DNA of 64,000 nucleotides, taken from the NCBI GenBank assembly GCA_016715285.1, contig JADKAO010000007.1, positions 1-64,000 on the forward strand, written 5' to 3'. Shown here in pieces: positions 45,682-54,606 of the stretch (position 1 is the first letter of the stretch; the number at the start of each line of letters is the position of its first letter). This DNA comes from Actinomycetales bacterium. GTDB lineage: Bacteria > Actinomycetota > Actinomycetes > Actinomycetales > Dermatophilaceae. The notes beneath the pieces were generated by a model. The model made no database searches and was not told the DNA's origin. It saw nothing but the letters and a program-made list of their open reading frames with translations. The translations under genes were made by a program, and so were the position numbers.

Positions 45682-47256
45682 ATGAGTGACGCACCGGTGA
45701 GTTATGCGCCGTCGGGTGGGCCGGACGAGGTGTGCTCCTACGAGGACACGGTCGCGGCATACGACCCGGTGTTGGGGCTCGAAGTCCACGTCGAGCTCGG
45801 CACCAAGACCAAGATGTTTTGCGGCTGCCCGACCGAGTTCGGCGCTGACCCCAATACCCAGGTGTGCCCGGTCTGTCTCGGGCTCCCCGGCGCGCTGCCC
45901 GTCGTCAACGAGACCGGTGTCGAGTCGGCGATCAAGATCGGCCTCGCGCTCAACTGCGAGATCGCGACCTGGTGCCGCTTTGCGCGCAAGAACTACTTCT
46001 ATCCGGACATGCCCAAGAACTTCCAGACCAGCCAGTACGACGAGCCGATCGCCTTTAACGGCTGGCTCGATGTGCTCCTGGAGGATGGGTCGACCTATCG
46101 CGTCCCGATCGAGCGCGCCCACATGGAAGAAGACACCGGCAAGTCGACGCACGTCGGCGGTGCCACCGGACGCATCCACGGCGCGGATTATTCGCTCGTG
46201 GACTACAACCGCGCCGGCATCCCGCTCATCGAGATCGTCACCAAGCCGATGACCGGTGTCGGCGACCGCGCCCCCGAGATTGCCAAGGCCTATGTCGGCG
46301 CGCTGCGCGACCTCCTGCGCGCCCTCGGCGTGTCCGACGTCAAGATGGAGCAGGGTTCGCTGCGCTGCGACGCCAACGTCTCCCTGCGTGCCAAGGTCGG
46401 CGACGACCCCGGCTCTGAGGCTCAGCAAGAGGTCCCGCTCGGCACGCGGACCGAGACCAAGAACGTCAACTCGCTCCGCTCGGTCGAGCGGGCGGTGCGC
46501 TATGAGATGACCCGCCACGCTGCCGTGCTGTCGGCGGGCCAGACGATCGTCCAGGAGACCCGGCACTGGCATGAGGACACCGGGGTCACGACCTCGGGCC
46601 GAGTCAAGTCCGATGCCGAGGACTACCGCTACTTCCCCGAGCCCGACCTCGTGCCGATCGCGCCTGATCGCGAATGGGTCGAGCGGTTGCGGGCCTCCCT
46701 GCCTGAGCCGCCCGCACAGCGCCGCCGTCGGCTTCAGGAGACGTGGGGTTTCTCCGACCTGGAGATGCGCGACGTGGTCAATGCCGGGGCAGTCGAACTC
46801 ATCGAAGCCACGGTCGCCGCGGGTGCGACACCTGCGGGCGCCCGCAAGTGGTGGGGTGGTGAGTTGGCCCGTCGGGCCAACGCCGACGGCCGCGACCTCG
46901 GCGACATGGGGGTCACGCCAGCGGCGATCGCCCAGCTCGACGGACTTGTCCAGTCCGGTCGCCTCAACGACTCCATGGCCCGGCAAGTACTCGACGGCGT
47001 GCTCGCAGGAGAGGGTATGCCGCTCCACGTCGCCGATGCGCGCGGCCTCGCCGTGGTTCAGGACGATGGTGCGCTCACCGAGGCGGTCAACACCGTCTTG
47101 GCAGCCAACCCCGACCTCGTCGACAAGATCCGGGCAGGCAAGGTGCAAGCCGCTGGTGCGCTGATTGGCCAGGTCATGAAGGCAACCAAGGGTCAGGCCG
47201 ACGCTGCCAAGGTCCGCCAACTCATCATGGACACGGTCGCTCCAGAGCAGGGTTAA
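45682..47256 (+). CDS. gatB: Asp-tRNA(Asn)/Glu-tRNA(Gln) amidotransferase subunit GatB
   Basis: 524 residues. Binds and phosphorylates the mischarged tRNA and receives ammonia from GatA. Signature GLEVHVELGTKTKMFCGC with a zinc site (CPVCLGLPG), the RKNYFYPDMPKNFQTSQY block, DYNRAGIPLIEIVT, and C-terminal helical and tail domains. An AAGGAGG site is 7 bases before ATG 45682. Its stop overlaps the convergent methyltransferase by four bases. The order gatC-gatA-gatB without pfkA between follows the compact version of this operon. Confidence 0.96.
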   Translation: MSDAPVSYAPSGGPDEVCSYEDTVAAYDPVLGLEVHVELGTKTKMFCGCPTEFGADPNTQVCPVCLGLPGALPVVNETGVESAIKIGLALNCEIATWCRFARKNYFYPDMPKNFQTSQYDEPIAFNGWLDVLLEDGSTYRVPIERAHMEEDTGKSTHVGGATGRIHGADYSLVDYNRAGIPLIEIVTKPMTGVGDRAPEIAKAYVGALRDLLRALGVSDVKMEQGSLRCDANVSLRAKVGDDPGSEAQQEVPLGTRTETKNVNSLRSVERAVRYEMTRHAAVLSAGQTIVQETRHWHEDTGVTTSGRVKSDAEDYRYFPEPDLVPIAPDREWVERLRASLPEPPAQRRRRLQETWGFSDLEMRDVVNAGAVELIEATVAAGATPAGARKWWGGELARRANADGRDLGDMGVTPAAIAQLDGLVQSGRLNDSMARQVLDGVLAGEGMPLHVADARGLAVVQDDGALTEAVNTVLAANPDLVDKIRAGKVQAAGALIGQVMKATKGQADAAKVRQLIMDTVAPEQG

Positions 47257-47945
47257 CGCGCTGTCCCGGCCTCGGTCAACCGCGCGACGATGAGCTGATG
47301 CGGGTGGGTGTACCCCTGATCCAGGGGCACCACCTCGGTGGGCGCACCAGCATCCTCAAGCCACCGGCATACCGTCGCAGTGGGCACGAAGTGCAGGTCG
47401 TGTCCTTCAGTGATGCGCAGGACCTTGACCGCGAGCGTCTCCTGGGCGGCGTTCCACCGAGCCTTCCACGCCGGGGTCGGCGACATCTCCTTGATCAGCA
47501 GCACCCCGCCCGGAGCGAGCTGCCGGAGGCACTCCGCGAGCAACTCCTGCTGCGCGTCCGGTGCCAACAAATAGAGCACGTCGAGGAACACGATCGCGTC
47601 AAAGGGGCCAGGTGGAACGGTCCCTGAGGCGGTATGCCGTGGCGAGACTCGGGGGGCGAGTGGCGCGAGGGCCTGGTGCGCGAGGGCGATCTTGTCGGCG
47701 TCGATGTCGGTGCCGACGAGTTCTCGCTCTGGTGAGGCGAGGGCGGCATACGCGAGGAAGAGGCCGTGGCCACACCCGATCTCAAGGATCCGGCCAGACC
47801 GGGGGAGGCGCTGCTCGACCGCGGCGAGCGGTGCGGTCCACCACCTGACTGCGAGATGCGCGCGAGCTTGGGCGCCAGTGTCACGGTAGAGGGCGAACGC
47901 CGCGCGGGCGGCAGCAGGGGTCGTGTTGGGGCGTCGCAGCTTCAT
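47253..47945 (-). CDS. Class I SAM-dependent methyltransferase
   Basis: 230 residues. Motif I ILEIGCGHGLFLAYAAL, acidic residue at LVGTDIDADKIALA, then FDAIVFLDVLYLL and APGGVLLIKEMSP. The substrate pocket is not diagnostic. The start overlaps the stop of the HpnK-like gene (ATGA), and the four minus-strand genes up to 50792 overlap one another, so they act together. In that setting with glycosyltransferases it may modify a lipid-linked glycan; this is inference. Confidence 0.85.
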   Translation of the reverse strand: MKLRRPNTTPAAARAAFALYRDTGAQARAHLAVRWWTAPLAAVEQRLPRSGRILEIGCGHGLFLAYAALASPERELVGTDIDADKIALAHQALAPLAPRVSPRHTASGTVPPGPFDAIVFLDVLYLLAPDAQQELLAECLRQLAPGGVLLIKEMSPTPAWKARWNAAQETLAVKVLRITEGHDLHFVPTATVCRWLEDAGAPTEVVPLDQGYTHPHQLIVARLTEAGTAR

Positions 47946-48787
47946 GCTCGCCTTCCGGGCAGATCAGCAAACGAGGTGCACGTGAATCCGTGCCCCGCAA
48001 TGTCGGCTGCTGTGCGCGCATCCACGAGTGCCGCCACCTCGTCGTCCCAGTGGTAGTCCCACTCGAACCGCGAGGAGTCAGCATCGGCATACCCAGGGTG
48101 GACGTTGATCTCGGCGATCGGTGCGCTGCTGCGGGCGACCGCTTCGAGGGCCCGGCGGAAGGCGTCACGGCCCATGGACCCGGCCTCGTCGAGGCCGGCA
48201 TACGAGAAGTCAGCCGAGGGCAGCCGGGCTGCTCGGAGCTGCCGACGGAGGCGCGTCGAGAGGGCATTGACCCCCCAGTTCAGGGGACCGCCCCCGTGAG
48301 CGCGCGGGAGCCGTACGTAGGGGATGTCGAGCGTCCGGGCGAGGTCGATGACCGCAGAAGCCACAGGCGGCCAGAGGTGCACATGCTGATGGCTGTCAAG
48401 GTGAGACAGCTGCAGTCCTTCGGAGGTGGCGCGCTGCGCTTGGGCCGCGAATTCTCGGGCGACGTCGGCGACGTCGACGCGTCCGGCCGCGGCACGGAGG
48501 AGGAACTGCCGATACGTGAGGGGAAAAGACCCGCGACGGTCGACCAGCGTCGGCACCTCGCGTGCGGTGAGAACGGGTGGGTCCTCACCGACGAGCGCGA
48601 GGTGCAGCCCAACGTCGAGGCTCGGGGTCGCGTGCAACATCGCGACAGCGTCCTGGACCTCACGCGCGACAGTGAGCAGCGAGGTGGAGGTGACCACCCC
48701 GTTCAGATGAGCATCGCGGATACCCCGGTTGATCCCACGGGTGAGCCCGAGATCATCCGCATTGACTACCAGGAAGCGTCGCGTCAC
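47942..48787 (-). CDS. ChbG/HpnK family deacetylase (YdjC-like)
   Basis: 281 residues. Metal-dependent carbohydrate N-deacetylase fold: VVNADDLGLTRGINRGI with metal Asp, GLHLALVGEDPP, SHLDSHQHVHLWPP with metal histidines, and EINVHPGYADADS. HpnK members are associated with hopanoid genes, ChbG with chitobiose; no hopanoid gene is visible here. Four-base overlaps (ATGA) on both sides tie it to the methyltransferase and the GT2 gene, pointing to a glycolipid-tailoring role. Confidence 0.87.
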   Translation of the reverse strand: MTRRFLVVNADDLGLTRGINRGIRDAHLNGVVTSTSLLTVAREVQDAVAMLHATPSLDVGLHLALVGEDPPVLTAREVPTLVDRRGSFPLTYRQFLLRAAAGRVDVADVAREFAAQAQRATSEGLQLSHLDSHQHVHLWPPVASAVIDLARTLDIPYVRLPRAHGGGPLNWGVNALSTRLRRQLRAARLPSADFSYAGLDEAGSMGRDAFRRALEAVARSSAPIAEINVHPGYADADSSRFEWDYHWDDEVAALVDARTAADIAGHGFTCTSFADLPGRRA

Positions 48788-49554
48788 CAGGGTCGCTCGG
48801 AGTGGTCGAGCGGTTGCACTGACTTGAGTTCGCCGCGCAGTTGGCTCATCTCCCGCACGATCCTGCGGATCACGGCTGGGCTGGACAGCGTTGAGATGCC
48901 GCGGGTTCGGGGGAAATAGTCCACGCCGATCTGCACGATCCGGAAGCCCAGTCGACTGGCTCGCACGATGAACTCGGCATCCACGAACGAACCCTCGCTG
49001 CGGAGCTGGACGTGTTCCAAGACGCGGGAGCGGACGAGTTTGAAGGCGAAGTTGACGTCGCGGACCCGCACCCCGAAGGCAGCTGCGATGAGCCCGTTGT
49101 AGACGAAGGAGTAGACCGCTCTCCGTGGCCCCTCACCGGTGCGATCGAGGCGGTATGCCGCGATGATGTCGGCTTCGTAGGTGGCCATGATGCGCAGGGC
49201 ACGCTTGATCTCCGCCAAATCGAACGGCAGGTCGGCATCGGTGTAGAGCACGATGTCGCCGGTGGCGTGCGCAAACCCGGTTTTGATGCTTCCCCCGAGC
49301 TTGCGATTGACCGGGTGGTGCACGACGCGGATCCGCGAGTCTGCTGCGGCCAGCTCGTCAGCGATGACGGGAGTGGCATCGGTGGAAGCATCGTTGACGA
49401 TGACGAGTTCGTAGTCGGCAATATCGCCTTCGTCGACGAGGGTCTGGCACGCCAAGGTGGTGGCGTTGATGGTGCGGCGGATGTAGTCCTCTTCGTTCCA
49501 CATCGGGAAAAAGATGGACAGCACCGGGAGCTTGGGCGCGGGGAGAGTTGTCAC
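48784..49554 (-). CDS. Glycosyltransferase family 2 (polyprenyl-phosphate type)
   Basis: 256 residues. GT-A fold: LSIFFPMWNEEDYIRRTI, VIVNDASTDATPVIA, KLGGSIKTGFAHATGDIVLYTDADLPF with the DxD metal motif, and FVDAEFIVRASRLGFRIVQIGVDYFPRTRG. This is close to dolichol/polyprenyl-phosphate mannose synthases and would make a lipid-linked sugar donor. GTG 49554 overlaps the stop of the membrane mannosyltransferase (GTGA), which may use that donor. Confidence 0.88.
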   Translation of the reverse strand: MTTLPAPKLPVLSIFFPMWNEEDYIRRTINATTLACQTLVDEGDIADYELVIVNDASTDATPVIADELAAADSRIRVVHHPVNRKLGGSIKTGFAHATGDIVLYTDADLPFDLAEIKRALRIMATYEADIIAAYRLDRTGEGPRRAVYSFVYNGLIAAAFGVRVRDVNFAFKLVRSRVLEHVQLRSEGSFVDAEFIVRASRLGFRIVQIGVDYFPRTRGISTLSSPAVIRRIVREMSQLRGELKSVQPLDHSERPW

Positions 49555-50792
49555 GAAATCAGTGCTCCAGAACCGTAGAAATAACAGGCAACGGCAAGCC
49601 CGACGCCCTGGATACCCAGGGCAACGGGCACCACCCACTGGCGTCGGTGGTCAGCGAGCATGGCACCGTATGCCGCGAAAACCGGGAACGCTGCCAGGAC
49701 ATATCGGCCGCACCCGAGGAAGTCTTTGGTGCCGACGAGGGGGATCGCCAGGACGACCCCGCAATAGGCGAGGTAGCCCCAACCGAACCGCCGCCACACG
49801 CGGCGGAGCAGGAAGACTGCCATGAGCACGACGAACGCCTGCGCGGTGAGGATGACCTTGAGTTCCCATGGGCCACGCAGGAGGTGGCTGAGGTAGGCGA
49901 CCTTGAACCAGGTCCGGGGACCCACCCCTTGGTTCCATCCGGGCGCGGATTCCACCGCGACGAACGCCAGCGGATCACCAAAACTGGCCCACAAATAGCC
50001 CATCCACCCGACGAGCCCCAGCGCCGACAGCGCCACACCCGCGTGCCTTAGCCGAATGTCCCGGATCGCTGAGATGAGGGCACGCAAGGGGACCGGGTCG
50101 TCGCCCGGTCGGCTCGTCGTGGCGGCCCGATCTTGCGCGAGGTGTTCGATCACGCGCACGACGAGGCCAACAGCCACCGCGACGCCCACCGGACGCCCGG
50201 CAGTGGCCACCGCGCCCAAGAGGCCGGCAACGGCATACCAGCGCCGTTCGACGCAGACGAAAGCACCGACTGCGCTCACGAGGAACAGCGCGTCGGCATA
50301 CATCGCGCCGTAGATGAACACGGCGTAGGGGTAGAGCAGGACGGCCGCGAGCGTGATGGTCACGGCGCGAGGCGACAACCATTGGAGGCACCACTGCCGG
50401 ATGAGCACAACGGCGGTGAGCCCGGACGTCATGGTCACCAGGGGCCCGATCCAGTTCAGGTGGCCGGTGACAGCGCTGATCCCGCGCACAGCGAGGGGGT
50501 ATGCCGGGAAGAAGGCAACCGAGGATTGCTGGCCGGGGAGGTATTCGTAACCGTATGCCGCGATGTGGGCATACCAGCCGGCGTCATAGCGGATCCACGC
50601 GTCAAGCCAGGGCGGCCCGAGGTTGAATACGGTGGTGGGGTGACCGCGTGAGGCGCCCCAGGTGGCGAACGCCGTGCAGACGAGCAGAGCGACGGCAAAC
50701 GCACCGATGACCGTGCGGACCGGAACGTCCCCGTGCGGCCGGATCCGCACGGATGAGGAGGGAGTTGCCTGAGAACCCCGAGTTCTCGCCAT
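49551..50792 (-). CDS. Integral membrane mannosyltransferase, PIG-V-like
   Basis: 413 residues from ATG 50792 with about nine hydrophobic segments. The early extracytoplasmic loop WIRYDAGWYAHIAAYGYEY carries the RxDxxWY pattern of PIG-V/GT-C enzymes that use polyprenyl-phosphate mannose, followed by SSVAFFPAYPLAVRGIS. A GTG at 50870 would extend it by 26 residues, but that stretch is one arm of the 21-bp terminator hairpin, so ATG 50792 is better. First gene of the overlapping group PIG-V-GT2-HpnK-methyltransferase. Confidence 0.82.
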   Translation of the reverse strand: MARTRGSQATPSSSVRIRPHGDVPVRTVIGAFAVALLVCTAFATWGASRGHPTTVFNLGPPWLDAWIRYDAGWYAHIAAYGYEYLPGQQSSVAFFPAYPLAVRGISAVTGHLNWIGPLVTMTSGLTAVVLIRQWCLQWLSPRAVTITLAAVLLYPYAVFIYGAMYADALFLVSAVGAFVCVERRWYAVAGLLGAVATAGRPVGVAVAVGLVVRVIEHLAQDRAATTSRPGDDPVPLRALISAIRDIRLRHAGVALSALGLVGWMGYLWASFGDPLAFVAVESAPGWNQGVGPRTWFKVAYLSHLLRGPWELKVILTAQAFVVLMAVFLLRRVWRRFGWGYLAYCGVVLAIPLVGTKDFLGCGRYVLAAFPVFAAYGAMLADHRRQWVVPVALGIQGVGLAVACYFYGSGALIS

Positions 50793-50850
50793 CCCTTGAC
50801 CGCCCGTGTGCTCTCGATCGTCTGCCGAATACTGCGGTGGCCAACGTAGC

Positions 50851-50898
50851 AGCCGGGGCGCTTCGGTCACCCGGAAAGGTGACCGAAGCGCCCCGGCT
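50851..50898 (-). terminator. Perfect 21-bp hairpin after the DUF937 gene
   Basis: Arms 50851-50871 and 50878-50898 are exact reverse complements with a 6-base loop (CGGAAA). It begins about 30 bases after the DUF937 stop on the minus strand and ends about 60 bases before the mannosyltransferase start, so it separates the two units. There is no U-tract. Confidence 0.82.
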
Positions 50899-50929
50899 GA
50901 TGGCCTGACCGCACGGCTCGGTGGCGGGA

Positions 50930-51682
50930 CTAGCGGCGGCCGCCGCCCAACAGTCCGCCGAGGACGTCGATGATGCTGCCCGCATCGGGTGAGGAGCTGC
51001 GGCGGCTAGACGACCCGCCGGACGAGCGACCCGACGCGCCTGCGCCGCCGCCGCCGAGGACCTGGCCGAGGATGTCGCCGAGCACTCCGCCCATGGGGTT
51101 GCTCGAGCCAGTCTCCTGTGACTGCGTCGGCCCGTCACCCAGCGAGATGTCGGGAGTTGAGGAGCCGTCGGTCGGGATGAGGGGACCGGAAGGCTGCTCC
51201 TGCTGATAACCACCCGAGCGCGGCTGCTGCGCCGGCGACGAGGACGAGCCGCCGCCGAGGACCTGGCCGAGGATGTCGCCGAGCCCGCCCTGCTGCTGGA
51301 GCTTCTTGCCGAGGTAGGCGAGCACGATCGGAGCGAGCATCGGCAAGAGCTTGCTGATCAACGACGAGTTGCCGCCGCGCACCCCACCGAGCTGGGAGAT
51401 CACCGCGTCGGTGTTGTTGCCGAAGATGTTCTGGACGATCTTGGATCCATCAGCCGTGTCGATCGCGTCAAGATCACTACCCAGGAGGCTGCCGTCGTGG
51501 TTCTGCAGCGCCTGGCCGAGTGAGAGCGCGCCCGCCGGGTCGGCGGCATTGGCCTGGAGCCCGCCCAGGAGCGCGGGCAGCGCTGTGCGGGCAGCGTCTT
51601 CGGCTTCATTCTCGTCGACGCCGAGTTGCGCGGCGAGCTGGTCCATGGGCAGTTGCGCCAGGATCTGGTCGATCTCGGACAT
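50930..51682 (-). CDS. DUF937 domain-containing protein
   Basis: 250 residues. The N-terminal 130 residues are the DUF937 fold: SEIDQILAQLPMDQLAAQLGVD, ALPALLGGLQANAADPAGA, HDGSLLGSDL, IVQNIFGNNTDAVISQLGG and LLPMLAPIVLAYLG. The C-terminal half is low complexity (Gly, Ser, Gln) with a repeated GGxLGDILGQVLGGG unit at two places. No signal peptide or transmembrane segment. Function unknown. The flexible tail with repeated hydrophobic patches suggests self-assembly, which is inference. Confidence 0.85.
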   Translation of the reverse strand: MSEIDQILAQLPMDQLAAQLGVDENEAEDAARTALPALLGGLQANAADPAGALSLGQALQNHDGSLLGSDLDAIDTADGSKIVQNIFGNNTDAVISQLGGVRGGNSSLISKLLPMLAPIVLAYLGKKLQQQGGLGDILGQVLGGGSSSSPAQQPRSGGYQQEQPSGPLIPTDGSSTPDISLGDGPTQSQETGSSNPMGGVLGDILGQVLGGGGAGASGRSSGGSSSRRSSSPDAGSIIDVLGGLLGGGRR

Positions 51683-51786
51683 GTATGGGTCCCTCCCTCG
51701 GACAGCTCGGATAGCTGTCTTGCGGTGAGCCTAACGACCGGGTGACGAGTGGCTGTTCCCGCGCAGGCTTGTTACGGTGCCATGGC

Positions 51787-52722
51787 ATGCGACGAGCAAC
51801 AGTCCCAGACGAGCAATGGCTGGCCGACATCGGACCGGTCGACGGCATTGAGCTGTCGGTGTGGGACATGTCGATACCCCTCACCGAGACCTCGTGGGGC
51901 GCCGAGGTGGGGTATGCCGTGCACCCCTACCTCACGCCGCCCAACCGGGTCGCCAACGCGGCCGGGGGAGCCCCCGGAGTGACCGTGCAACTGCTTACGG
52001 CCGGGTATGACGCCCACCTCGCCCATCTGCCAGCAGGCGTGTCGATGTGCAATGCCGCAGGCGTCCACGACACTGCCACAGCCGAATTGGCGGTCACGCT
52101 GCTCCTGGCGAGCGTCCGCGGCATACCGGAGTTCGTCGCTGCGCAAGCGCGAGGGGAGTGGCTCCCGATCCGGATCTGGCCATCTCTCGCCGACAGTCGC
52201 GTCCTCATCCTCGGCTATGGCCGGATCGGTCAAGCGATCGCGCGGCGGCTGGCGCCCTTTGAGGTGGCTTTGACCGCGGTCGCCACCACGCGGCGTCCTG
52301 GCGACGAATGGGTGGGCGAGGTGTGGGGCGTTGCCGACCTGCCGACGCTCCTGCCCAACACCGATGTCGTGATCGCGATCCTGCCGTTGACGGACCACAC
52401 GCAGGGGCTCATCGATGCGGAGTTCCTCGCGGCTTTGCCCGACGGAGCCACGCTGATCAATGTTGCTCGCGGCCCCGTTGTCGACACTGATGCCCTTCTC
52501 GCAGAACTGAACTCGGGTCGGCTGCGGGCTGCGGCTGACGTGACGGACCCGGAGCCGTTGCCTGCCGACCATCCGCTATGGTCCGCGCCCAACATGCTCA
52601 TTTCACCGCATGTCGGCGGGGCAACCGACGCCTTCCGTCCTCGCGCAGTGCGCCTCATCCGCGAGCAACTGCGGCGGTATGCCGCCGGCCAGGAGTTCGT
52701 CCACGTCGTGGCGTCGGGGTAG
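51787..52722 (+). CDS. D-2-hydroxyacid dehydrogenase, NAD(P)-dependent
   Basis: 311 residues. Rossmann glycine motif VLILGYGRIGQAIARRL, then LPLTDHTQGLIDAEFL, catalytic Arg in LINVARGPVVDTDAL, the Asp/Glu region AADVTDPEPLPADHPLW, and catalytic His in ISPHVGGATDAF. It reduces a 2-oxoacid or oxidises the D-hydroxyacid; substrate unresolved. ATG 51787 corresponds to the conserved N terminus and lies about 100 bases from the divergent DUF937 gene. Confidence 0.9.
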   Translation: MRRATVPDEQWLADIGPVDGIELSVWDMSIPLTETSWGAEVGYAVHPYLTPPNRVANAAGGAPGVTVQLLTAGYDAHLAHLPAGVSMCNAAGVHDTATAELAVTLLLASVRGIPEFVAAQARGEWLPIRIWPSLADSRVLILGYGRIGQAIARRLAPFEVALTAVATTRRPGDEWVGEVWGVADLPTLLPNTDVVIAILPLTDHTQGLIDAEFLAALPDGATLINVARGPVVDTDALLAELNSGRLRAAADVTDPEPLPADHPLWSAPNMLISPHVGGATDAFRPRAVRLIREQLRRYAAGQEFVHVVASG

Positions 52723-52767
52723 CCGTTCGGGTAGCGGAGTGCGGCATTTGCGGGCATGCTCTCGGAC

Positions 52768-53304
52768 ATGACCGATCAGGTTCGACAACTCCTGCTGCTG
52801 CGTCATGCGAAGGCTGAGCACACGATCGGGGTGAGTGACCATGAGCGTCGACTCATCGAACGAGGCAAGCGGGATGCCGCTGCTGTTGGCGAGTGGCTCA
52901 TGCACTTTGCAGCCACGATCGATCTCGTGATCTGTTCGACGTCCAGCCGCACCCGGCAAACCTGGGAAGCCATTGAGCACGCAGGAGTGACCGCGATCGA
53001 AGTGGAGTTCGCCCGCGGTGTGTATAGCGCTGGGGCGGCGGGGGTCATGAACCTGGTCCGGGAGGCCGACCCATCCGTGCAGCGGATCCTGGTGGTCGGA
53101 CACGAGCCGACCATGTCATGGCTTGCCGAGCGACTCACGGGAGGCGACGGAGAGGTCGGGGCGCTTGACCACCTGGCTGAAGGCTTCCCCACGAGCGGGC
53201 TTGCCGTGCTGGACTGCTCGACCGATTGGAAGCACCTCGACGATGGCAAGGCCTCATTGACGCACTTTGTCGTCGGCCGCGGTCGCACCCACGCCGATCA
53301 CTAG
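52768..53304 (+). CDS. Phosphohistidine phosphatase SixA-like (histidine phosphatase family)
   Basis: 178 residues. Phosphoglycerate-mutase-like fold with nucleophile His in LLLLRHAKAEH, CSTSSRTRQTWEAI, and second catalytic His in ILVVGHEPTMSWLAERL. SixA-type enzymes remove phosphate from histidine residues of signalling proteins; other small substrates are possible. ATG 52768 versus 52756 is undecided. It converges with the RCC1-like gene, overlapping by four bases. Confidence 0.88.
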   Translation: MTDQVRQLLLLRHAKAEHTIGVSDHERRLIERGKRDAAAVGEWLMHFAATIDLVICSTSSRTRQTWEAIEHAGVTAIEVEFARGVYSAGAAGVMNLVREADPSVQRILVVGHEPTMSWLAERLTGGDGEVGALDHLAEGFPTSGLAVLDCSTDWKHLDDGKASLTHFVVGRGRTHADH

Positions 53305-54167
53305 TCGGTGCTGGATAGGGGCGACTCAAGGGAGCGTAGGGCACACCACGAGGCAACGTCAGTTTGGCCGTGGTCGTTGCAGCCGGTGGCGATCACTGAC
53401 CCGTCTGCTTTGAGGCCCAGGGTGTGCCGTGAACCTGCTGCGACGGCAACGATGTCGGCCCAGGCGCGGACATCACATTGGCCGTCGTCGTTGTTGCCGG
53501 CGGCCACGACCCGACCATTCAACGTCAGGCCGACCGTGTGGTAGCTGCCTGCGGCCACCGCGATGATGTCCCGCCAATGAGTCACTTCGAGAGCACCAGT
53601 TGAGGGATCTCCGGTCGCGAGCACCCGCCCGTCAATGGTTAAGCCGATGGTTTGGAGGTAGCCGGCTGCCACGGCCTTGAGATTGGTCCACCCAGCCACG
53701 TCGCAGACTGCTCGACGGTTGATCCCCGCGGCGACCGCAGTGCCATCGGCCCTCACTCCGACGGAGTGCCAGTCGCCGCATGACACTGCCACGACCTCCT
53801 TCCACCTGGACACGTCGCACGCTCCCTCGGCGCGTCGGCCAGCCGTGACGACAGTCCCGTCCCGCCGAAGAGCCAGGGTGCGTCGCCAGCCAGCAGCGAT
53901 CGCCACGACGTCCTCCCATCCGGTCACGTCACACTGGCCGTGACTATTCCATCCGACCGCGCAGACGGTGCCGTCGGCGCGGAGGCCCACCGTGTGTGAG
54001 CGCCCCGTGTTGTGTGCGGAGTGAACGTTCCCGGCGGCTACGGAGGTGACCTCAGTCCAATCGGCGACGTCGAGCTCGCCGCCCGATCCGTTGCCGACGG
54101 CTATGACGGTTCCGTCGCGTCGCAGACCGACCGAGTGCCGTCGACCTGCTGCGAGAGTGGCTTGCAC
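53301..54167 (-). CDS. RCC1-like repeat beta-propeller protein
   Basis: 288 residues made almost entirely of about seven repeats of the form VxAGxxHTVGLxxDGxVxAxGxNxxGQCDVxxWxD, for example GRSHTVGLRADGTVCAVGWN and AAGSYHTVGLTLNGRVVAAGN. No signal peptide. Bacterial RCC1-like propellers are often secreted or toxin-associated; here no partner is evident, and the role is unknown. Histidines and the CDV segments recur regularly. The near-identical repeats may recombine. Confidence 0.85.
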   Translation of the reverse strand: MQATLAAGRRHSVGLRRDGTVIAVGNGSGGELDVADWTEVTSVAAGNVHSAHNTGRSHTVGLRADGTVCAVGWNSHGQCDVTGWEDVVAIAAGWRRTLALRRDGTVVTAGRRAEGACDVSRWKEVVAVSCGDWHSVGVRADGTAVAAGINRRAVCDVAGWTNLKAVAAGYLQTIGLTIDGRVLATGDPSTGALEVTHWRDIIAVAAGSYHTVGLTLNGRVVAAGNNDDGQCDVRAWADIVAVAAGSRHTLGLKADGSVIATGCNDHGQTDVASWCALRSLESPLSSTD

Positions 54168-54338
54168 GACCTTCAGGCCTGACTGGCGAAGGAGATTGCG
54201 AGGATGACTGTCGTCGTCATGGCGCCATTCTGCGGGTCGTCAGAAGTCGGGCTCTTGAACGAATCGGCGCATTTCTTGCAGGCGTGATGTCGAGCTGGAT
54301 CTCTGGTTGTGCCCGGCCGCGCCATAACAGCGCCGTAT

Positions 54339-54354
54339 GTATCACGGGTGATAC
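54339..54354 (+). promoter_or_regulatory. Palindromic operator of the VapBC-type pair
   Basis: GTATCAC and GTGATAC are perfect complements around GG, ending 9 bases before the antitoxin ATG. TACCGT (54352-54357) overlaps it and is followed by 6 bases and the ATG, so it looks like a leaderless -10 box covered by an autoregulatory operator, as in many toxin-antitoxin units. Confidence 0.6.
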
Positions 54355-54363
54355 CGTCGATCG

Positions 54364-54606
54364 ATGGACCAGTCCGTGACTGTGCGAGACCTGCGTAACA
54401 ACAGCGCCGCGGTGTTGGCGCGGGTTGCGGGTGGGGAAAGCCTCACCGTCACGAGGGACGGTGAACCGGTTGCCAAGGTGGTGCCACTCCCTCGGCGCAC
54501 CCTCGGCAAGGACCAGTTGCTCGGCCGCTGGCGGCATGTACCCCCGGTCGACGCCGCCGAACTGCGAGCGGACATTGACGAGTTGCTAGACGTGACCCTG
54601 TGGTGA
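54364..54606 (+). CDS. vapB: Antitoxin, Phd/YefM or VapB type
   Basis: 80 residues. DQSVTVRDLRNNSAAVLARV followed by GESLTVTRDGEPVAKVVPL is the Phd/YefM DNA-binding and dimerisation fold; the C-terminal half (LRADIDELLDVTLW) would wrap the toxin. It overlaps the PIN toxin start by a few bases, the normal antitoxin-first arrangement, and a palindromic operator lies just upstream. Confidence 0.9.
   Translation: MDQSVTVRDLRNNSAAVLARVAGGESLTVTRDGEPVAKVVPLPRRTLGKDQLLGRWRHVPPVDAAELRADIDELLDVTLW

Noticed and set aside
44060..45760. 566-codon open frame on the minus strand opposite gatA
   Set aside because: It mirrors gatA codon by codon, lacks any recognisable motif, and gatA is certain. High GC leaves antisense frames open.
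45295..47220. 641-codon open frame on the minus strand opposite gatB
   Set aside because: Antisense shadow of gatB and the gatA end; rich in Arg, Gly and His with no domain.
50793..50870. N-terminal extension of the mannosyltransferase from GTG 50870
   Set aside because: The extension would be encoded by one arm of the 21-bp terminator hairpin; ATG 50792 is a better start.
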